The translations under genes were made by a program, and so were the position numbers. This document shows, piece by piece, positions 34,508-43,575 of a stretch of DNA of 64,000 bases. The notes under the pieces were generated by a model. That model was given only the letters and a program-made list of their open reading frames with translations, was not told the origin of the DNA and searched no databases. How positions within the stretch are numbered: the first letter of the stretch is position 1; each line of letters starts with the position of its first letter. Source of the stretch: Flavobacterium hydrocarbonoxydans (GTDB lineage: Bacteria > Bacteroidota > Bacteroidia > Flavobacteriales > Flavobacteriaceae); assembly GCF_009789235.1 (NCBI RefSeq), contig NZ_WSTB01000002.1, positions 62,001 to 126,000 on the forward strand, written 5' to 3'.

Positions 34508-35383
34508 ATGAGTTCTAACTTTGATAAATTTCAAAAACGCAGGTTAATTTCCTCTTATTTTTCAGTTGTATTAAGTGTTTTTCTGGTATTATTCCTTTTG
34601 GGCGTACTGGGATTATTCATTATTAATTCTAAAAAATTAGCAAATGATTTTAAAGAAAAAATCGCCATGACGGTTTTCTTTAAAAATGAAGCTAATGATA
34701 GTGTGATAAAAGCATTCAACACTGAATTGAAAAGAGTTCCGTTTGCAAAATCGTATGTTTATGTTACCAAAGAGAAGGCTGCGAAAGAACACACAGACAT
34801 TATTGGCGAGGATTTTTTAACGTTTTTAGGAGAAAATCCATTGTTGAATTCGTATGATATTCACTTAAAAGCCGATTATGTAGAAAGAGATAGTATTGTA
34901 AAAATTGAAAGCCGTTTGCGCCAAAATACCATGATCGAAGATATTGTGTATGACAAACAATTGGTAAACTTAGTGAATGACAATATCAAAAAAGTAAGTA
35001 TGTGGATTTTGATTATCAGTGGTTTCCTTGCGGTGATTGCAGTTTTATTAATCAACAGTTCGTTACGTTTATCTATACACTCTAATCGTTTCATTATTAA
35101 AACCATGCAGATGGTGGGTGCCACAAAAGCATTTATTCGTAAACCATTTGTAATGCGTAGTGTAAAATTAGGAATGTTAGGCGCAGGATTAGCGATTATT
35201 GCATTGATTGGTCTTTTACTTTATGTAGAAACTAATTTCCCTGGTTTAGGAATTTTAGAAGACAAAGTTCTGATTGGTTTAGTTTTATTGGCTGTTTTCG
35301 GACTTGGCGTTTTAATTACCTGGTTAAGCACACACTTTGCAACACAACGTTTCTTGAATTTAAGAACAGACGATCTTTACTAA
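34508..35383 (+). CDS. ftsX: cell division protein FtsX
   Basis: FtsX is the membrane subunit of the FtsEX complex that controls peptidoglycan hydrolases at the septum. The 291-residue protein has one N-terminal membrane helix (about 20-42) and a periplasmic domain (about 45-165). Three more helices (about 165-190, 215-240, 255-280) follow, the FtsX-type layout, with T-M-Q-M-V-G-A-T-K-A-F-I-R-K-P-F in the cytoplasmic coupling loop. No ftsE is adjacent. It heads the ftsX-DUF3098-uppP-truB series. Confidence 0.92.
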   Translation: MSSNFDKFQKRRLISSYFSVVLSVFLVLFLLGVLGLFIINSKKLANDFKEKIAMTVFFKNEANDSVIKAFNTELKRVPFAKSYVYVTKEKAAKEHTDIIGEDFLTFLGENPLLNSYDIHLKADYVERDSIVKIESRLRQNTMIEDIVYDKQLVNLVNDNIKKVSMWILIISGFLAVIAVLLINSSLRLSIHSNRFIIKTMQMVGATKAFIRKPFVMRSVKLGMLGAGLAIIALIGLLLYVETNFPGLGILEDKVLIGLVLLAVFGLGVLITWLSTHFATQRFLNLRTDDLY

Positions 35384-35432
35384 TTTTAGATTTTTGACTT
35401 TAGATTTTAGATTTAAAAAAACTTTATCATAA

Positions 35433-35675
35433 ATGAAAAATAATACAGAAACACCAAAACAAGAATTTCTTTTTGATACTATCAATTATAAAATTCTTTT
35501 GGTTGGAATTGCCGTAATTGCAATAGGCTTTATCTTAATGTCTGGGGGAGCAAGTGAAGACCCTAATGTTTTTAACGAAGAAATTTTCAATTTTAGACGT
35601 ATCCGATTGGCTCCAACTACAGTATTAATTGGTTTTGGAATCACGATATATTCTATTTTTAAAAAATCAAAATAA
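35433..35675 (+). CDS. DUF3098 small membrane protein
   Basis: The 80-residue protein has two membrane helices (about 20-40 and 58-76) and the family motif M-S-G-G-A-S-E-D-P-N-V-F-N-E-E-I-F between them, which I recognise as DUF3098. Function is unknown, but the gene is regularly found between ftsX and uppP in Bacteroidota, which suggests an envelope role. TTTAGATTT words (the reverse of the TCTAAAAT leader repeats) lie between ftsX and its ATG. Confidence 0.88.
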   Translation: MKNNTETPKQEFLFDTINYKILLVGIAVIAIGFILMSGGASEDPNVFNEEIFNFRRIRLAPTTVLIGFGITIYSIFKKSK

Positions 35676-35733
35676 ATAGATTTTAATCTTCAATTGTCAT
35701 TCTGAGCAAAGTCGAAAGAATAACAATCTGATT

Positions 35734-35747
35734 CCGATAGCTATCGG
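35734..35747. repeat. palindrome CCGATAGCTATCGG, second copy
   Basis: Core copy of the palindrome at 29574-29593. It sits in a 99-base gap that also holds a fragment of the GTCATTC family (about 35695-35722) and TAATCTACAATCTAAC just before the uppP ATG. Confidence 0.75.
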
Positions 35748-35774
35748 GACTATAATCTACAATCTAACATTTAC

Positions 35775-36584
35775 ATGAATTACTTACAAGCAATTCTTAT
35801 TGCCATTGTTGAAGGATTAACAGAATATTTACCTGTTTCTTCGACAGCTCACATGATATTTACAAGTTCTTTTTTTGGTATTCAGGAAGATGATTTTGTA
35901 AAATTATTTCAGGTTTCTATTCAGTTTGGAGCAATTCTGGCCGTTGTGGTTTTGTATTGGAAGAAGTTTTTTGACTTCAGTAAAATCAACTTTTACATCA
36001 AACTGGCTTGTGCTGTGATTCCGGCTTTAGTTTTAGGAAAAATATTCGATGATAAAATTGATGCTATTTTAGGAAACCCAATTCCGATTGCTATTGTTTT
36101 GATTTTAGGTGGAATTGTTCTGCTTTTTATCGACAATCAGTTCAAAAATCCCACGATTATTCACGAAGAAGATATTACTATAAAAAAAGCCATTACAATT
36201 GGTTTTTGGCAATGTCTGGCGATGATGCCGGGAACAAGCCGTTCTGCAGCCTCAATTATTGGAGGAATGCAACAAGGATTAGATAGAAAAACGGCTGCTG
36301 AATTCTCGTTTTTTCTGGCAGTTCCAACGATGTTAGCGGTAACCACTTATTCTTTGTTTTTAAAAACCTATGAAGTTTCGCAACTTAAAGGATACGAACT
36401 ATTAACACAATCCAGCAACAATCTAAAGATGTTTTTGATTGGAAATGTAGTCGCTTTTATAGTAGCGGTTATTGCGATAAAATTCTTCATCGAAATTATC
36501 AAAAAATTCGGTTTTAAGCCTTGGGGCTATTACAGAATTGTAGCGGGAATACTTTTATTAGCTTATTTTTCTTTAAATAAATAA
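35775..36584 (+). CDS. uppP: undecaprenyl-diphosphate phosphatase
   Basis: The enzyme recycles the lipid carrier of cell-wall synthesis by removing a phosphate from undecaprenyl diphosphate; its overproduction gives bacitracin resistance. The 269-residue polytopic protein shows both catalytic signatures: E-G-L-T-E-Y-L-P-V-S-S-T-A-H (about 13-26) and P-G-T-S-R-S-A-A-S-I (about 153-162). About eight membrane segments are evident. It precedes truB by 3 bases. Confidence 0.96.
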   Translation: MNYLQAILIAIVEGLTEYLPVSSTAHMIFTSSFFGIQEDDFVKLFQVSIQFGAILAVVVLYWKKFFDFSKINFYIKLACAVIPALVLGKIFDDKIDAILGNPIPIAIVLILGGIVLLFIDNQFKNPTIIHEEDITIKKAITIGFWQCLAMMPGTSRSAASIIGGMQQGLDRKTAAEFSFFLAVPTMLAVTTYSLFLKTYEVSQLKGYELLTQSSNNLKMFLIGNVVAFIVAVIAIKFFIEIIKKFGFKPWGYYRIVAGILLLAYFSLNK

Positions 36585-36587
36585 GAT

Positions 36588-37280
36588 TTGAAAACGCTCG
36601 AAGAATACCTGAACGGACAAGTTTTACTGATTGACAAGCCCCTAAAATGGAGTTCGTTTCAAGCTGTCAATAAATTAAAATATTTACTGATTAACAAAGT
36701 CGGACTTCCAAAAAAATTCAAAATTGGTCATGCCGGCACTTTAGATCCTTTGGCAACTGGATTGTTACTGATCTGCACAGGAAAATTCACCAAAAGAATT
36801 ACTGAGTTACAGGGTCAGGCTAAAGAATATACCGGGACTTTTTATATTGGAGCCACTACTCCATCGTATGATTTAGAAACCGAAATCGACGCTACTTTCC
36901 CAACAGAACATATCGATGACGCTTTGATCAACGAAACCGTAAAACAGTTTTTAGGCGAAATTGACCAAAAGCCACCTATTTTTTCGGCGATAAAAAAAGA
37001 TGGTGTTCGTTTGTATGAGCACGCCCGTGCGGGAGAAACTATCGAAATTGCGAGTAGAAAAACTACGATTCATGAGTTTGAAATCACCCGAATAGCATTA
37101 CCTGAAATTGATTTTAGAGTCGTTTGCAGTAAAGGAACCTATATTCGTTCATTAGCTTTTGATTTTGGAAAAGCAATGAATTCAGGTTCACACTTAACGG
37201 TTTTACGCCGTACTAAAATTGGCGATTACGATGTAAAAGACGCAATAGATGTTACTTTGTTTGAAGAATCGTTGCAATAA
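36588..37280 (+). CDS. truB: tRNA pseudouridine(55) synthase
   Basis: TruB converts U55 in the tRNA T-loop to pseudouridine. The 230-residue protein has the catalytic G-H-A-G-T-L-D-P-L-A-T-G-L-L (Asp in L-D-P). It opens with the usual V-L-L-I-D-K-P-L-K-W-S-S-F-Q. The start is TTG (36588); no ATG fits, and the family N-terminus begins right after it. It lies 3 bases behind uppP, so the two are almost certainly co-translated. Confidence 0.95.
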   Translation: MKTLEEYLNGQVLLIDKPLKWSSFQAVNKLKYLLINKVGLPKKFKIGHAGTLDPLATGLLLICTGKFTKRITELQGQAKEYTGTFYIGATTPSYDLETEIDATFPTEHIDDALINETVKQFLGEIDQKPPIFSAIKKDGVRLYEHARAGETIEIASRKTTIHEFEITRIALPEIDFRVVCSKGTYIRSLAFDFGKAMNSGSHLTVLRRTKIGDYDVKDAIDVTLFEESLQ

Positions 37281-37329
37281 TTCCTTACAAATACATTCGT
37301 TTTCAATACTTTTTGTTAACTTTACTATT

Positions 37330-37494
37330 ATGAAGACAAAAAAAAATAACTCCGACAATCTTGCGACACCGGGAAAACCAATGTCTCAGAAAAAATTCGC
37401 TTCTATGATTAAAGAAGCTGAAGAAGGTGAATTTTTATCAATCGAAGAATTCAAAACTCGATTTGAAGCATGGAGGTTACAAAGAAAGAAGTAG
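37330..37494 (+). CDS. short antitoxin of a ParE-type pair
   Basis: The 54-residue protein (M-K-T-K-K-N-N-S-D-N-L-A-T-P) has a C-terminal S-I-E-E-F-K-T-R-F-E-A-W-R helix similar to that of the antitoxin at 1714-1953. I used the ATG at 37330; the longer frame reads back into truB. It overlaps the toxin start by 25 bases. A -7-like TAACTTTA lies just before it. Confidence 0.72.
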   Translation: MKTKKNNSDNLATPGKPMSQKKFASMIKEAEEGEFLSIEEFKTRFEAWRLQRKK

Positions 37495-37811
37495 TTAAAT
37501 CCACTTATTACTATAAAGATATCCAAGCCATTTTTGAATACGGAGAATCTACATTTGGCGAAAGCGCCGCTTTAGGCTTTTTTGAAGAGATACTTTCTGA
37601 TGTAGAAAAGCTCACATTACAATACTTACTCCATCCTGAATGTCGTCATCTTGAAACCAAGACTAAAAAATATCGAAATATCATTCTAGGATCTTATCTG
37701 ATAATTTATCGAATAACCGAAACCAGAATTGAAGTTTTACGTGCTTTTCACGGAAGCCGTTCTCCCAAAAAAATCATTAAAACAAAGAAAATCATTATCG
37801 ATTATAAATAA
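37470..37811 (+). CDS. RelE/ParE family toxin
   Basis: This 113-residue toxin belongs to the ParE branch of the superfamily: S-T-Y-Y-Y-K-D-I-Q-A-I-F-E-Y-G at the N-terminus, P-E-C-R-H-L-E-T-K-T-K-K-Y-R-N-I-I-L-G-S-Y-L-I-I-Y-R in the core and V-L-R-A-F-H-G-S-R-S-P at the C-terminus. It overlaps the antitoxin by 25 bases. ParE toxins often act on gyrase, but that is not visible here. The frame is intact. Confidence 0.83.
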   Translation: MEVTKKEVVKSTYYYKDIQAIFEYGESTFGESAALGFFEEILSDVEKLTLQYLLHPECRHLETKTKKYRNIILGSYLIIYRITETRIEVLRAFHGSRSPKKIIKTKKIIIDYK

Positions 37812-37885
37812 TTATTTTCGTGATTTTAATACCGAATACATTAAATCGATAAATTAAAAAGAGTTTTTTTTTAGATTCAATACAT

Positions 37886-37922
37886 AAAAAAAGCACATCA
37901 CTTAAAGACAATAGTAATGTGC
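37886..37922 (-). terminator. minus-strand terminator
   Basis: GCACATCACT (37893-37902) pairs with AGTAATGTGC (37913-37922) with one mismatch; on the minus strand seven Ts follow. No annotated gene ends here except the putative micro-ORF 37970-38047, so it points to a short transcript. Confidence 0.75.
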
Positions 37923-37969
37923 CTACTTCTAAATAAAAGTATTTTTATCTCATATTTAACCTTTTTAAA

Positions 37970-38047
37970 TTAATAATGAGAAACGCTTTTTCCTCCGAAT
38001 AAAAATCTTGAGAAAAAATCATAAAATCTTTCGAATAACTTTTTCAT
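37970..38047 (-). CDS. possible 25-residue amphipathic protein
   Basis: A minus-strand ATG opens M-K-K-L-F-E-R-F-Y-D-F-F-S-R-F-L-F-G-G-K and ends at TAA after 25 codons. The sequence alternates basic/acidic with large aromatic residues, so it would form an amphipathic helix that lies on a membrane. A Rho-independent terminator sits 48 bases downstream, suggesting a dedicated short transcript. The surrounding gap (37812-38259) holds no other gene. It could instead be a small RNA without translation. Confidence 0.45.
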   Translation of the reverse strand: MKKLFERFYDFFSRFLFGGKSVSHY

Positions 38048-38259
38048 AATAGTGCATTTTTTAATCATTAAACATTAAATAAATACCTATAAGAATAGTA
38101 AATCAAAAATGAAACAGATAGAAGTGGGATAACATTACTAAGCTACAAAATTTTGAATAAAAAATATCTTTTTTATCTATTTTTTAACAATAAATCATTC
38201 AAAACCAGCATTTTAACTGATAATTATGTATTTCATCGGTTTCTTGTAAAAAACATAAA

Positions 38260-38877
38260 TCACAATCTATTGTATTTAATGTTTTCCATAATTTCAACCA
38301 GTTCTTCCTGAACCGAAATTCCTTTATCAGCCAGATACCACAACTGCAAATCGGTTTTGATTTTCTCATCGATAACACCAAACTCTTTTTTATAATTGGT
38401 CATTAGATCCGTTGCTCCTTTTGGTCTTGGTCCCCAATGCGTGCGAACAATTCCGGCTTCTTTACAGATAACAATCACTTTTGGTATTGCCTTTCCGCCG
38501 TTTGTCAAATACTGATTCATAAATTCTTCATTTTCATCACGCAATACAATTCGCAAATCAATTTTTTTATTGGACTGCGCTGCCATTTTATTAAGTATGG
38601 GTAAAATTTGCGCCGCATCACCACACCAGCCTTCGGAGATTACCAGCCAGATATAATGATTCTTCAAATTTTGCAATTTCGCAATTACATCTTCAGAAAC
38701 CGTAATGGTTTTCTCCAGACGGTTCATTCGTTTTTCATTCAGACTTGTGTAATGTGTGAGGTCTTCGGATTGGTCATTTCCGGTTGATTTTCCATCGGAT
38801 AATAAATCGGAAACTAATTTTCGATATTCCGAATACGAATGACTGTTGAATAATGCTTTGGCTACGATACTTTTCAT
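38260..38877 (-). CDS. thioredoxin-like family protein without CxxC
   Basis: The 205-residue protein has a thioredoxin fold: the active-site loop is W-C-G-D-A-A-Q instead of W-C-x-x-C, and the cis-proline is in K-A-I-P-K-V. This single-cysteine form is known in a family related to YtpP-like bacterial proteins. The preceding helical region (1-65) is unusual in length. It cannot act as a normal dithiol reductant; a role in protein interaction or bacillithiol-type chemistry is possible but unproven. It is transcribed alone. Confidence 0.85.
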   Translation of the reverse strand: MKSIVAKALFNSHSYSEYRKLVSDLLSDGKSTGNDQSEDLTHYTSLNEKRMNRLEKTITVSEDVIAKLQNLKNHYIWLVISEGWCGDAAQILPILNKMAAQSNKKIDLRIVLRDENEEFMNQYLTNGGKAIPKVIVICKEAGIVRTHWGPRPKGATDLMTNYKKEFGVIDEKIKTDLQLWYLADKGISVQEELVEIMENIKYNRL

Positions 38878-39036
38878 GTGGTTGAGTTTTGGATACTATA
38901 AAAATACAAAATATAAAACGACAGAAGTAAAACTTTTATTTGTTTCAGAAAATATTCCTCTTAATCTTTATAAATTTATAGCGAAAAAGAGCAGATAATT
39001 TTTTGAAAACATTATTTTTAAAAAACAGAATATGTC

Positions 39037-39044
39037 TATATTTG
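39037..39044 (+). promoter_or_regulatory. -7 element (TATATTTG) of pyrH
   Basis: TATATTTG, a close match to TAnnTTTG, lies 22 bases before the pyrH ATG. The nearest TTTTG upstream (39002-39005) is too far for a standard -33 element. Confidence 0.6.
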
Positions 39045-39066
39045 CACAAATTAACGCAACACACAC

Positions 39067-39774
39067 ATGAAATATAAAAGAATTCTTCTGAAATTGAGCG
39101 GCGAAGCCTTAATGGGTGATTTACAATACGGAATTGACCCGAACAGACTGGCCGAATATGCTGAAGAAATTAAGCAAATTCACAGTAAAGGAGTAGAAAT
39201 TGCGATTGTTATTGGTGGAGGAAATATTTTTAGAGGCGTTGCGGGAGCAAGTGCCGGTATGGATAGAGTACAAGGCGATTACATGGGAATGCTTGCTACA
39301 GTAATTAACGGTATGGCTTTGCAGGGTGCTCTTGAAGACAAAGGAATGAAGACACGTTTGCAGACTGCTCTTAAAATGGAATCTATTGCGGAACCGTATA
39401 TCAAGAGAAGAGCCGATCGTCATCTTGAAAAAGGAAGAATCGTAATCTTTGGTGCTGGAACCGGAAACCCTTATTTTACAACCGATACTGCTGCTGTACT
39501 AAGAGGAATCGAAATTAATGCTGATGTTATCCTGAAAGGAACCCGCGTTGATGGTGTTTATGATTCTGATCCGGAAAAAAATGCTTCGGCTGTGAAATTC
39601 GATTTTATTTCGTTTGATGATGTCCTTAAAAAAGGACTAAACGTAATGGATACAACTGCTTTCACTTTAAGTCAGGAAAACAAATTGCCAATCGTTGTTT
39701 TTGATATGAACAAAATTGGAAATTTATTGAAAATCTGTGAAGGCGAAAACATAGGAACTGTAGTTAATATATAA
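39067..39774 (+). CDS. pyrH: UMP kinase
   Basis: UMP kinase makes UDP from UMP. The 235-residue protein belongs to the amino acid kinase family, with L-K-L-S-G-E-A-L at its N-terminus, [11 protein letters not shown] mid-protein and [15 protein letters not shown]. The D-G-V-Y-D-S-D-P segment is also typical. It is followed by frr after 72 bases, the widespread pyrH-frr pair. Confidence 0.97.
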   Translation: MKYKRILLKLSGEALMGDLQYGIDPNRLAEYAEEIKQIHSKGVEIAIVIGGGNIFRGVAGASAGMDRVQGDYMGMLATVINGMALQGALEDKGMKTRLQTALKMESIAEPYIKRRADRHLEKGRIVIFGAGTGNPYFTTDTAAVLRGIEINADVILKGTRVDGVYDSDPEKNASAVKFDFISFDDVLKKGLNVMDTTAFTLSQENKLPIVVFDMNKIGNLLKICEGENIGTVVNI

Positions 39775-39846
39775 TCTCAGTTAAATTTACAGTCAACTAT
39801 TGGACTGAACTTAAAACTGAGACTAAAAAACTGAAAACTAAAAAAA

Positions 39847-40410
39847 ATGACTGAAGAAATAGAATTTATATTAGATAGTACGGAAGAATCAATGAATGGT
39901 TCTATTGCGCATTTAGAAAAAGAATTTCTTAACATTCGTGCAGGAAAAGCTTCACCAGCCATGCTTGGAAGCGTTTTTGTAGATTATTACGGTTCAGCAA
40001 CACCACTTTCGCAAGTATCGAAAATTAGTGTTCCTGATGCCCGAACTATCACTTTGCAGCCTTTTGAAAAAAACATGCTGCAAACCATTGAGAAAGCAAT
40101 TATGATTGCCAACATTGGTTTTAACCCGATGAACAATGGTGACATGATCATTATTAGTGTTCCGCCACTTACTGAAGACCGTCGTAGAGAATTAGCAAAA
40201 CAGGCAAAAGTAGAAGCTGAAGATGCTAAAATTGGTGTTCGTAACGTACGTAAAGATGCTAATACTGATATCAAAAAATTAGAAAAAGAAGGAACTTCAG
40301 AAGATATTTGTAAATCTGCAGAAGAAGAAGTTCAGAACTTAACAAATACTTTTATCAAAAAAATTGATGAATTACTGGCTGCAAAAGAAGCCGAAATCAT
40401 GAAAGTTTAA
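39847..40410 (+). CDS. frr: ribosome recycling factor
   Basis: The factor splits the ribosome with EF-G after termination. The 187-residue protein shows the typical R-A-G-K-A-S-P-A-M-L, the I-S-V-P-P-L-T-E-D-R-R-R-E-L motif and the long C-terminal helix (R-K-D-A-N-T-D-I-K-K-L-E-K-E). Its size matches the family. It ends before a strong terminator. Confidence 0.97.
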   Translation: MTEEIEFILDSTEESMNGSIAHLEKEFLNIRAGKASPAMLGSVFVDYYGSATPLSQVSKISVPDARTITLQPFEKNMLQTIEKAIMIANIGFNPMNNGDMIIISVPPLTEDRRRELAKQAKVEAEDAKIGVRNVRKDANTDIKKLEKEGTSEDICKSAEEEVQNLTNTFIKKIDELLAAKEAEIMKV

Positions 40411-40431
40411 AATCTTATATCATAAAAAAAT

Positions 40432-40468
40432 AATCCGTTTAGTTAAAATATACTAGACGGATTTTTTT
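40432..40468 (+). terminator. Rho-independent terminator of pyrH-frr
   Basis: AATCCGTTTAGT (40432-40443) pairs with ACTAGACGGATT (40452-40463), one wobble, followed by Ts. Confidence 0.85.
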
Positions 40469-40528
40469 ATTCTTATTTTTGCGTACGAAAATTAGAACCT
40501 TTGCGTTTTCCAAACTATATAACTCTCT

Positions 40529-43027
40529 ATGAAGCTATTCTGTTTACTGACTTTGTTTTTTACGCTTTCCTTACAAGCGCAATTTCAGATAAACGGAATT
40601 GTAAATGACTCAAATAACAAACCACTCCCTTTTGCCACGATTACAACCTCTGACGAACATCAAACCATTACGGATGTTGATGGTAAATTTGTCCTGGAAT
40701 CTAAAAAGGAGTTTCGTTTTTTTATTGTTTCTTATATTGGTTTTACCCCAAAAGTCATTAGTATAACCGACAACAGAAAATTCTACAGTATCGCTCTTGA
40801 TGGTAAAACAGATGACTTAAAAGAAGTTATTGTATCGAATGAAAATCCTGCTCTGAACATTTTAAAAAGAGTAATTACCAATAAAAACAATAACGATCCG
40901 CAAAAAAAACTGCGTTCGTTTGATTATAAAACGTACAACAAACTGATTGTTACCGCAAATGCCGACTCTATAGGCAGAGGAATTGACTCTATTTTTGAAT
41001 ACGACAAGAACTTTGATAAACTACTCATTAAAATAGACTCTTCGAATTATAAGTTTAAAGAAATCATCAGTAAACAACATCTTTTCCAGACCGAAAAAGT
41101 GTCGCAGTACCAGTTTGGAGAAAACCGACTGAAGGAAACTATTTTAGGCAGCAAGATGGCTGGATTTAAACAGCCTGTATATGAGATTATTGCTTTTAAC
41201 CTGCAGTCTATTTCGGTTTATGATTCGAAATACGAACTGTTCGAAACCAAATACAACAGTCCGATTGCGAATGATGCTGCTAAAGATTACAACTATAAAT
41301 TACTCGATACGGTAGCTATTGATGGTCGTGAAACCTACATGATCTATTTTAAAAACAAAAAGAAAATCAGAGCCAGCGGACTGGAAGGAGTTTTGTATAT
41401 CGATCAGGAGAATTTTGCTATTGCTAAAGCGGTTATGCGTATTAAAGGCGTATTAGACATTAGCGGGATACATGAATTTAAATACATTCCTGAGGAAAAA
41501 ATCTGGTTTCCGGACATTACTACATTTAAAATTGTAAAAGGAAAGAATGATGATGATATTAAGATTTTAGGGGGAACCATTCAGTTTGACGGGGATGCCG
41601 AAGACTTTTTTGAGACGCGAAAAAAGAGCGCCACAGACTTCTCTTACTTAGTCTCTCAGAGTAATAACTTCGACATTCATTATAATACAAATTCCAGCAT
41701 TAAAAATCCTTCTCTTTATATTGAAATTGAAGAAGAAGCCAGCAAGCAGCCTGAAAGTTTCTGGAAAGAATACCGAAAGGAAGATCTGGACCTGAAAAGC
41801 CAGAAGACGTATTTGTTACTGGACAGCCTTTCTATTAATAAAAGAATAGAAAGCCGGCTTCGTTTTGGAAGAAAAATCATAAACGGTTACATTCCTGTAG
41901 GCCCTATTGATTTTGATTTGAAAAAACTGGTAAGTTATAACAACTATGAAGGCTTTCGTCTAGGACTTGGAGGAATTACCAACGATCGTTTCTCTAAAAA
42001 TTTCAGAATTGAGGGGTATTCCGCTTACGGGACCAAGGATGGTGCTTTTAAGTACAACCTGGGCGCTGGTGTACAGCTTGGAAAAACGACCAATACCTGG
42101 CTGAATGCTTCCTATACGGATGATGTTCGGGAGATTGCGAGTACTACTTTTGCTGTTGACAAGCGTGTTTTTAAATTGTATGACCCGCGTCCGATAAACA
42201 TTAGTACTTTTTATCAATATACGAGCTGGAAAGCGAATGTACAAACCCGAATTATTCCGAAGACGGAAGCTATTCTGGAGCTTTCTCGCACTGCTGTCGA
42301 ACCCAAATTTGATTATCTCTTTAATCTGGACGGAAAATTATATTCGAGTTATGTGATGACTACGGCGATGATGTCGATTATGTGGGCACCGTTTAGTAAT
42401 TTCATGCAGACACCTACAGGTCGAAATGAATCGGAGAAACGTTTTCCGCGCTTTACTTTTCAATACACACAATCTTTGCCTAATGTTCTGGATAACGACT
42501 TTGCCTTTGGTAAAATTGACTTTAAAACAGAATATGAAAAGAATTATCTGAACGGGCAGAAAACCAGTCTGCTTTTGCAGGGCGGACTTGCCATAGGCGA
42601 GGTACCCATTACCCATTTGTACAATACGGCTCCGAATAACTTAACTAAGGAAACCATTATACAGCGTATTACTTTTGCCGGAAGGAACAGTTTTGAGACG
42701 ATGTATTTTAATGAATTTTTCTCCAGCGAATATGTTCTCTTTCAGATAAAGCATGGTTTCAAAAGAGTTCAGCTCTTTAAGAAGGTAAATCCTTTGATTG
42801 TACTGGTTTCCAGAGCAGCCTGGGGAAACATGAAGAATCCTGAACACCATGTAGGCCCAGAATACAAAACACTGGACAAAGGTTACTTTGAGTCCGGTAT
42901 TGAACTGAACAAAATCTACAAAGGTTTTGGATTGGGGGGATTCTATAGATATGGACCGAATCAGCTATCCCGATTTGATGACAATATTGCGGTTAAGCTG
43001 TCGTATGTTCTTGATTTAGGGCTCTAA
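40529..43027 (+). CDS. DUF5686 family outer-membrane protein with CarboxypepD_reg-like domain
   Basis: The 832-residue protein has a signal peptide (about 1-18, S-L-Q-A-Q) and a CarboxypepD_reg-like domain (about 22-100: I-N-G-I-V-N-D-S-N-N-K-P-L-P-F-A-T-I-T-T ... V-S-Y-I-G-F). A long DUF5686 region with barrel-like strands runs to V-K-L-S-Y-V-L-D-L-G-L at the C-terminus. No TonB box or plug is apparent, so it is not a standard receptor. The function of the family is unknown. It is a single gene between two terminators. Confidence 0.87.
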   Translation: MKLFCLLTLFFTLSLQAQFQINGIVNDSNNKPLPFATITTSDEHQTITDVDGKFVLESKKEFRFFIVSYIGFTPKVISITDNRKFYSIALDGKTDDLKEVIVSNENPALNILKRVITNKNNNDPQKKLRSFDYKTYNKLIVTANADSIGRGIDSIFEYDKNFDKLLIKIDSSNYKFKEIISKQHLFQTEKVSQYQFGENRLKETILGSKMAGFKQPVYEIIAFNLQSISVYDSKYELFETKYNSPIANDAAKDYNYKLLDTVAIDGRETYMIYFKNKKKIRASGLEGVLYIDQENFAIAKAVMRIKGVLDISGIHEFKYIPEEKIWFPDITTFKIVKGKNDDDIKILGGTIQFDGDAEDFFETRKKSATDFSYLVSQSNNFDIHYNTNSSIKNPSLYIEIEEEASKQPESFWKEYRKEDLDLKSQKTYLLLDSLSINKRIESRLRFGRKIINGYIPVGPIDFDLKKLVSYNNYEGFRLGLGGITNDRFSKNFRIEGYSAYGTKDGAFKYNLGAGVQLGKTTNTWLNASYTDDVREIASTTFAVDKRVFKLYDPRPINISTFYQYTSWKANVQTRIIPKTEAILELSRTAVEPKFDYLFNLDGKLYSSYVMTTAMMSIMWAPFSNFMQTPTGRNESEKRFPRFTFQYTQSLPNVLDNDFAFGKIDFKTEYEKNYLNGQKTSLLLQGGLAIGEVPITHLYNTAPNNLTKETIIQRITFAGRNSFETMYFNEFFSSEYVLFQIKHGFKRVQLFKKVNPLIVLVSRAAWGNMKNPEHHVGPEYKTLDKGYFESGIELNKIYKGFGLGGFYRYGPNQLSRFDDNIAVKLSYVLDLGL

Positions 43028-43046
43028 ATAAAAATTTCAATATTTT

Positions 43047-43085
43047 AAATTCCAAATTCGAATCATGAAAATTTGGAATTTTTTA
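43047..43085 (+). terminator. TTCCAAATTC-family terminator
   Basis: AAATTCCAAATT (43047-43058) pairs perfectly with AATTTGGAATTT (43070-43081), followed by Ts. Another member of the recurring family. Confidence 0.75.
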
Positions 43086-43155
43086 TTTTTTATTTTGACA
43101 AAATGACGCTTCATTTTGTTTTTACTCTACTCCTTTTACCTATAACAGCTATTCT

Positions 43156-43575
43156 TTTGAAAAACATCTCATCAGGTAATGCAATGCAAACCTCTCTTTT
43201 ATAAAACCACACGGCAGTTTTACGAAACACATTACCTCATTTATAAATCATTTCGCTTCCTTTATAAAATACATCGCCAGATTTACGAAACCCATCGCCT
43301 CTTTTACGAAACACATCGCTAGGTTTATAAATGATATCGCTTACTTTACAAAAAACATCGACAGGTTTATAAATCATGTCGCTTACTTTATAAAGTATGT
43401 CGCTAAGTTTACGAAACACATCGCTAAGTTTACAAATCATGCAGCTTACTTTATAAAGTATATCGCTAGGTTTATAAAACACATCGCCTACTTTACAAAA
43501 TAAATGATCTGTTTTACAAAACACATCGCTTATTTCTGCAAAGACATTACAAGTTCCCTCAAAAACCTTTCTTGT
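43156..43575. repeat. tandem array of about twenty 21-bp units
   Basis: Units start every 21 bases from 43156 (43177, 43198, ...), with consensus TTTAyrAAnnAyrTCGCnnn; the middle units 43261-43491 are best preserved and the ends degenerate. The unit length is a multiple of three and the spacing never slips. The minus strand reads as the heptapeptide-repeat ORF 43237-43686. The plus strand is also open (F-I-K-Y-I-A-R) but has no start codon. Confidence 0.9.

Noticed and set aside
38199..38381. 60-codon minus-strand ORF at the end of the thioredoxin-like gene
   Set aside because: It mostly overlaps the real gene in another frame.
43156..43575. CRISPR array
   Set aside because: Units are contiguous, 21 bp, with no spacers, and no cas genes are present.
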